A DNA stretch of 64,000 nt from Dasyornis broadbenti (taxonomy: Eukaryota > Chordata > Aves > Passeriformes > Dasyornithidae), in NCBI GenBank assembly GCA_013397935.1, contig VZRN01000634.1, positions 1,602,614-1,666,613 of the forward strand, given 5' to 3'. The position numbers were made by a program, and so were the translations under genes. Positions within the stretch are counted from its first letter, which is position 1. The number at the start of each line of letters is the position of its first letter. Below the pieces are notes generated by a model. The model searched no databases, was not told where the DNA came from, and worked only from the letters and a program-made list of their open reading frames with translations. Of this stretch, positions 60,861 to 64,000 are shown one piece after another.

Positions 60861-63091
60861 CTCCAGATGGCTTCAGAGCAGCCAACAGCACGAGACAAAG
60901 CTCCAGTCAGGGGGAAAGTGTCCTGACTTTCTGCATGGGGAGGAAAGCAACACTAAGGCTTGGAGGCTCCTGAACTCCAGTGGGGGACAAACTGCACAAC
61001 TAAGACACAGCCCAGCCGACTACAGGAAACAGACGTGGTCCTTTTGTGTTTCCCCTCGCCCTACAACAATTTACTCATCACTCAGATGTATTTTAGTGAC
61101 TTCCAGACAGCCCAAGCAGGCAGTAGAGGCCTTGACTAGAGCTGCCCCAGGAGCCAGCTGACTCCAGGCTACCCATGACACAACTAGTCAACCTCCCCAT
61201 GCCTCCGTAGCACTCTGTGCCCTCCCTCAGTCTTGAGTAAAAGACCACAAAGCAATTTACCAAATAGAAAAAAAAAATATTAATTTCTTTCATAATGGAT
61301 TAAATAAAGAGCAAGTGAAACCCATTGTGCTGCAGACCACGAGAAAGCTGTGTGCTCTGGATTCTTCTGCATCTTTGCTCTGCCTTTCAGCTGCCTGGTT
61401 GTTTTAAATAACCTCAGGGGTTTCTGTTTTATTAAGGGGAGTATTTTCCTTACTGTTCAGACTCTTTCACATTTAAGGCTATCATCAGTCATATTGATTT
61501 TTCATGGACTAACTAGACTGAGGAAACAAATAATGTGTTATTCCTTACACACAATTTTTCCAAATGGTTTCTTTGCCCAGGGCATGACGTGGTAGAGGCT
61601 GTGCTGCACTTGTTGCTGATCGATACAAATGCCTGCTGCAATCCCCCACACCATCCTTTGCACTCTGTGTCTGCTGGAAATGCAGGTGGCTGCAGTGCTC
61701 CAGCACCCAATTAGAAGGAACCACAGCAGTAATAAAGCTGACTAGACAGAGCTTATATCCAGTGTGACCCATGCTGCACTCTATACAGCACCACTTGCCA
61801 CACACAACTTGCTCGTGCCCCAGGCGGGGGGAGTTTTGGTAGATGCCATCTGTGAGAATTTGAGACTTCTTCCCAGTAAAACTCCAGACACAAACACATT
61901 ATTAGAAATTTCTTGATCTAGAGCATGAAATTGTCTCAAAGATATGACACATTACAGAGTGTGACCGTAAGAAAGCAGGCATCATTTCACAGTTCAGCAT
62001 GACTCCAGCTGTTTGGCAAACAAGTACCAAATAACACAAAGTGGCAATGGCTTCACAAAGGTAAGGGAGCAGCTGAAGGCGGATGTGCTGAATAGTGAGG
62101 AAAGGCGCATTTCAGATCCAGGAAGGAAAAGAGACTTAGGCTGCAGGGTGCAAAGAAGGAAGGAGCACTGAGACCAACCAGGCAAAGAACACAGTGAGGA
62201 GAAAACCAAAGCCATGGCCAAGCTGGTTCCCTGCTGCCCTACCAGCTGTGCAAGCCCAGGGTAGAAACAGCACAAGCAAAAGAAATACACAGCCCACAGT
62301 GGAAGTGCAGCTCTCCACACGATTCATTTTCATCTCTTGAAGCTGACGTGATTTCCATGTTGCAAAGCAAGGATAGTTCAGCTCTGTGTTGGGTTGACAG
62401 AAGGGTGAGAGACAAGGCAAAAACTTTTCAGTGCAACTGCCTGTGGAGTTTGCCCTTTTACTAAAACTGGAAGGATATTTATAGAATAAAGTTTCACTTC
62501 AAGCCCTGTCACATACTATATTACTCAGGAAGTGTCAAAAGTACAGCAGCAAAACTGAAATGAATTAAAATCATCTTTTGAACCATTTGATGCCTGGAGA
62601 AACAGGACAGGATGAGCAATGATACCCTTTGGAACCAGAACACGGAGAACAGAATTTTAATCCATCTCTTTAGAGCTTATCTTCCATTTTGAGTATTTTG
62701 GGAAGAAATTGGTACACCTGACTAAGACACAGACAACTCAGCCACTGACAGGATCCGTAGCTTACAAACCAAAAATGGTGCTTTGCTTACCACCAGTTTA
62801 CATCATCAGACCAGTCAGATCTGTGACTCACATACCAGGACACTGCTTGAGTGCATTTCCAAGTATACTCCCACCCTCACTCTGTCCAAGGAGTTCTTCT
62901 GCAGCACTTAAATGTTGAAATTGATTTTTCAGTCACAAAAGAAGATGCAAGAAACGAAAGTCTGAAGAAGAAAGGATAGTTAATGAATTTGAAAGAATGT
63001 CTTAAGAAAAAAAAATAAACCCACACATGACGACAATTTTTCTGTGCATGTCAGTCACAAGACAGTGAATGACCAGGCAACATTTAGTAGT
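60861..63091. other. Unique DNA, no gene seen
   Basis: A T-rich plus-strand stretch at 61340-61500 contains a good acceptor consensus (CTTTGCTCTGCCTTTCAG, ending at 61390) without a matching exon. No repeats recognised. Confidence 0.55.
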
Positions 63092-63111
63092 TGATCAGTA
63101 GCGACTGATCA
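63092..63111. repeat. Perfect 8-bp inverted repeat
   Basis: TGATCAGT (63092-63099) and ACTGATCA (63104-63111) around AGCG. Each arm contains the self-complementary TGATCA. Confidence 0.85.
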
Positions 63112-63930
63112 TCGCAGTAGCAAAACACTTACAGTGTGATGCCTGGCAGCAGGAAATTTCAAGCATTTCATTCTGAGACCTAAATAAAAATTCAAACACA
63201 GCCCTCAAGCTCAGTTAATCCCCATACAAACAGAACAAGGAAACAAAAGTGTTCCTTTTACACCTATTCTTAGTGTTGCTCCAAGCTATACCACATACCA
63301 ATTACTCAAAGATAACAAGTCCTTCAGGAATCAGAGCAGAAGGCATGGCCAGAAGAGAATTTCTAGAAATAAAAGAGAAATTTTAAGTATCTCCACACTG
63401 GAATCTGCAAGTCTTTCAAATAAAAGACTGGGGGAGGAATAACCACCATTTTCCTGAAAGAAAACAAAATTCTAAGTTTTCAGCTACAAAAATTTCCTCA
63501 AATTTTATTGTTCAAGGAAGGCAATTAAGTGAATTATTACCTGCTACATTGGAATACTTTTCCACAACCATAGGGCGTGTGGGGTTGAAACAATTCCCAC
63601 TGCATCACACTGCTTTCTTACTGCTATCAACGTATTACTGAATGACAAGTTCGAACCACCACAGTTCCAGCTGTTCCAGGCACTTTGCTGGTGCACACAC
63701 CTTTTCCTGTCACCAAACCACATGGATTTACCCAGCTTCAGAGCATTAAAGAAATCACAAAGTGGCCTTACAACTCTCCAAGCCCTCCCCAGCCATGGCT
63801 TAATTTCCTGAACTGCAGCGAAGGAAAATAAGCTACAGTAGGCAATAGTTTAATATCGAAGTGATTCATAAGACTATTTCTGTTTGCTCCATGTACTGAA
63901 ACAAAACACTTCCATTTCAGAACTGTGGAG
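63112..63930. other. Unique DNA, no gene seen
   Basis: A minus-strand acceptor-like tract with a short following segment lies near 63300-63385; its single open frame stops before the donor. Otherwise nothing recognised. Confidence 0.55.
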
Positions 63931-64000
63931 ATTTTTGGTTGTTTGTTATGGGGTTTTTTGGTTGGTGGGGTTTTTGTTTGGTGTTTTTTTTTTTTTTTTT
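63931..64000 (-). repeat. T/G-rich low-complexity tract ending in T17
   Basis: Built of GGTTTTTT and GGTTGG steps and ending in 17 T that run off the window (63984-64000). On the minus strand it is an A-run followed by an A/C-rich tract of the same character as 22164-22230 and 40877-40953. The run may continue beyond the window. Confidence 0.85.

Noticed and set aside
63300..63385. Minus-strand acceptor CTTTTATTTCTAG with a donor-like GTATGTG
   Set aside because: The only long open frame reaches TAA just before the donor, so it is not an internal coding exon; a non-coding exon cannot be judged.
63645..63662. tRNA B-box-like sequence (AGTTCGAACCA, and its complement)
   Set aside because: No A-box at the right distance on either strand and no cloverleaf could be drawn; the match comes from the palindrome TTCGAA.
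1..64000. CRISPR arrays, operons, ribosome-binding sites, prophage or other bacterial systems
   Set aside because: The base composition, CR1 elements and LTR are those of a vertebrate genome; no regularly spaced repeats or dense gene arrangement is present.

Overview
This window looks like vertebrate nuclear DNA, most likely from a bird, and I find no protein-coding gene in it that I can name. Three 5'-truncated retroposon tails carry the CR1 signature: the conserved block ending in degenerate copies of an 8-base ATTCTATG-type unit, which is characteristic of avian CR1. A 522-bp solo LTR resembles the bird ERVL class and is framed by a perfect 5-bp target-site duplication. The general texture also fits an avian intron or intergenic region: A+T-rich, CpG-poor unique DNA, A/C-rich low-complexity tracts, few repeats and short chance ORFs on both strands. 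I cannot tell the order or species from the sequence, though Neoaves is more likely than Galliformes from the LTR type.

Layout. 1-4080 is unique DNA holding an assembly gap inside an A-run (2711-2804) and one 40-nt candidate minus-strand exon (3424-3463). 4145-4530 holds two CR1 tails of different subtype, head to tail. 4531-18919 is unique DNA with short inverted repeats, a pyrimidine tract and a G-quadruplex motif. A 150-base gap lies at 18920-19069. 20943-21173 is a 119/120-bp tandem duplication. 22164-22230 is A/C-rich, and a third CR1 tail lies at 24015-24076 on the minus strand. 24077-39803 is unique DNA with CpG-enriched patches, a 39-nt imperfect palindrome beside a CTCF-like core (27488-27561) and an E2-box palindrome (36715-36750). 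The solo ERVL-type LTR is at 39809-40330. 44090-44735 is an island where the usual A-over-T excess is reversed, with a G-quadruplex motif near one end and an ATTAAA-plus-A-run at the other. Long A-runs occur at 45425 and 45835, two G-rich simple repeats at 53783 and 56979, a CpG-rich patch at 60585-60860, and a T/G-rich tract ends the window.

Overall interpretation (inference). Outside the 44-kb island the plus strand appears to carry more A than T. In five 60-base lines counted by hand (starting 10441, 20461, 30001, 50401, 60001) there were A=116, T=71, C=59, G=54. In birds and mammals transcribed introns tend to be T-rich on the sense strand, so this fits a long intron of a gene read on the minus strand. 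The 40-nt candidate exon lies on that strand. Several other stretches have good splice-site consensus on one strand or the other, which shows how often this arises by chance, so none is asserted as a gene. The listed reading frames, including the longest (271 codons), have no domain I recognise.
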